From NCBI GenBank assembly GCA_029465975.1, contig CM055739.1, forward strand, positions 11,251,513 to 11,315,512: a DNA stretch of 64,000 nucleotides, written 5' to 3'. Shown here one piece after another: positions 63,375 to 64,000 of the stretch. The DNA comes from Dallia pectoralis. Taxonomy: Eukaryota; Chordata; Actinopteri; Esociformes; Umbridae. The notes under the pieces are model-generated. The model was not told where the DNA came from. It saw only the letters and a program-made list of their open reading frames with translations, and searched no databases. How positions within the stretch are numbered: the stretch's first letter is position 1; the number at the start of each line of letters is the position of its first letter. Made by a program: the position numbers and the translations under genes.

Positions 63375-64000
63375 ATTTCTTTTTTTAATGCACTTATCAG
63401 GCAGGTGATCAGGGGCCAAGACTGATCAGGAAGTGCCCCAAAGGGGGCAGGTGATCAAGGGGAGGGTTTGAGCATTCCCTGAATGTTGAGAGACGAAGCT
63501 CCTCTTGTTGCTCCATGGGCCACAACCATGGCCCTGAGGTGGATCTGAGCTTCAGCTGGAAGCCAGTGTAGATGTAAAGAACATGGGTGACATGGGAGAA
63601 CTGGGGAAGGTTGAACACCAGACGGGCCGCTATATTCTGAATGAGTTGCAGAGGTTTGGTTCTGTGTCAAATGCAGTAGATTGATGAGAACGAATAAGAG
63701 CAGAGGCCCCTGTCGGTCACCCCTGAATATAGTCCAGGAGATCGTTCTGATCGAGGTAAGAGGCGTGTTGGGTGGAGACAACGCGCTCAGTTGTCTTGGA
63801 GAGACAAGAGGGATACACGCATGTAGTTTTGGACACCAGAGTGTTGGGTTTATGGAGCGAGGAAGCTTCTCCATTTTTTAATTAAACATGGCCAGTCCTC
63901 AGAGTTAATGAGGAAGGTGAACGAATTGCAGAAGGTCTCCAGAGTTAGCCTGGAGGGGGGTGGAGGGGATATGGCGAAGATGACATGATGTCAGGCGGTC
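63375..64000 (+). mobile_element. large dispersed repeat of salmonid/pike type, truncated by window end
   Basis: The segments 'cttcagctggaagccagtgt', 'ggtgacatgggagaactggg', 'gaaggttgaacaccagacgg' and 'ctgaatgagttgcagaggtt' are followed by 'atgagttaatgaggaaggt'-like and 'agaaggtctcc' stretches. Together they match, in order, a several-kb repeat that I recognise from salmonid genomes. Divergence is substantial and the repeat continues beyond 64000. Family classification is uncertain. A minus-strand open frame across it (63455-63874) is not a gene. Confidence 0.6.

Noticed and set aside
63455..63874. Minus-strand peptide with HLHWLPAEAQIHLR, similar to the C-terminus of fish LINE proteins
   Set aside because: The plus strand of the same region aligns much better, in order, with a known-looking non-coding dispersed repeat; the peptide similarity is short and probably fortuitous.

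Overview
This is a stretch of vertebrate nuclear DNA, almost certainly from a teleost fish. It has long introns with GT-AG splice sites and no operons, and an extreme load of microsatellites and minisatellites. Its dispersed repeats look like fish families: a Tc1-type transposon, hAT-type elements with 8-bp target duplications, tRNA-derived SINE pieces carrying the 'catttagcagacgctctt' motif, and long repeats that I associate from memory with salmonid and pike genomes. I cannot name the species.

Three genes can be supported. (1) At 21083-21121 on the minus strand there is a 13-codon first coding exon that fits atp11a, a P4-ATPase phospholipid flippase. If right, the gene-free left third of the window (1-21082) is its first intron or intergenic DNA. 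(2) At 22705-34975 on the plus strand lies a complete 21-exon tubgcp3 gene (gamma-tubulin complex component 3, 896 codons plus stop). I reconstructed it exon by exon with all phases agreeing. (3) From 49736 on the plus strand lie the first four coding exons of an mcf2l (DBS/OST) type Rho guanine-nucleotide exchange factor. They run into the Sec14/CRAL-TRIO domain, and the gene leaves the window on the right. A second, phase-compatible candidate first exon for this gene is at 41649-41838.

Layout: 1-21082 is non-coding and built largely of tandem arrays with unit lengths of 10, 16, 22, 28, 33, 34, 38 and 48 bp. It also holds two decayed transposase remnants, a Tc1-like one at 8632-8930 and an IS630-like one at 11500-12071. 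21122-22704 is a putative shared promoter between head-to-head atp11a and tubgcp3. 22705-36360 is tubgcp3 with repeat-rich introns and a 3' UTR. 36361-49735 is intergenic or upstream mcf2l sequence, with a 50-bp satellite, an intact-ended 1605-bp hAT-like element with a perfect 8-bp target duplication, a SINE remnant and a (TG)175 tract. 49736-64000 is mcf2l, whose introns hold further arrays and dispersed repeats.

The genes do not form one pathway. Tubgcp3 nucleates microtubules, Atp11a flips aminophospholipids and Mcf2l activates Rho GTPases. Their grouping matches human 13q34 (TUBGCP3 head-to-head with ATP11A, MCF2L nearby), although mcf2l is on the tubgcp3 side here. The most distinctive observations are: a 48-bp minisatellite of about 21 copies that is an amplified piece of a Tc1 transposase 3' end; two hAT-type insertions with exact target duplications; a tubgcp3 intron whose 3' part is a 162-nt adenine-free TG/CG run in place of a polypyrimidine tract; and the candidate alternative first exon of mcf2l.
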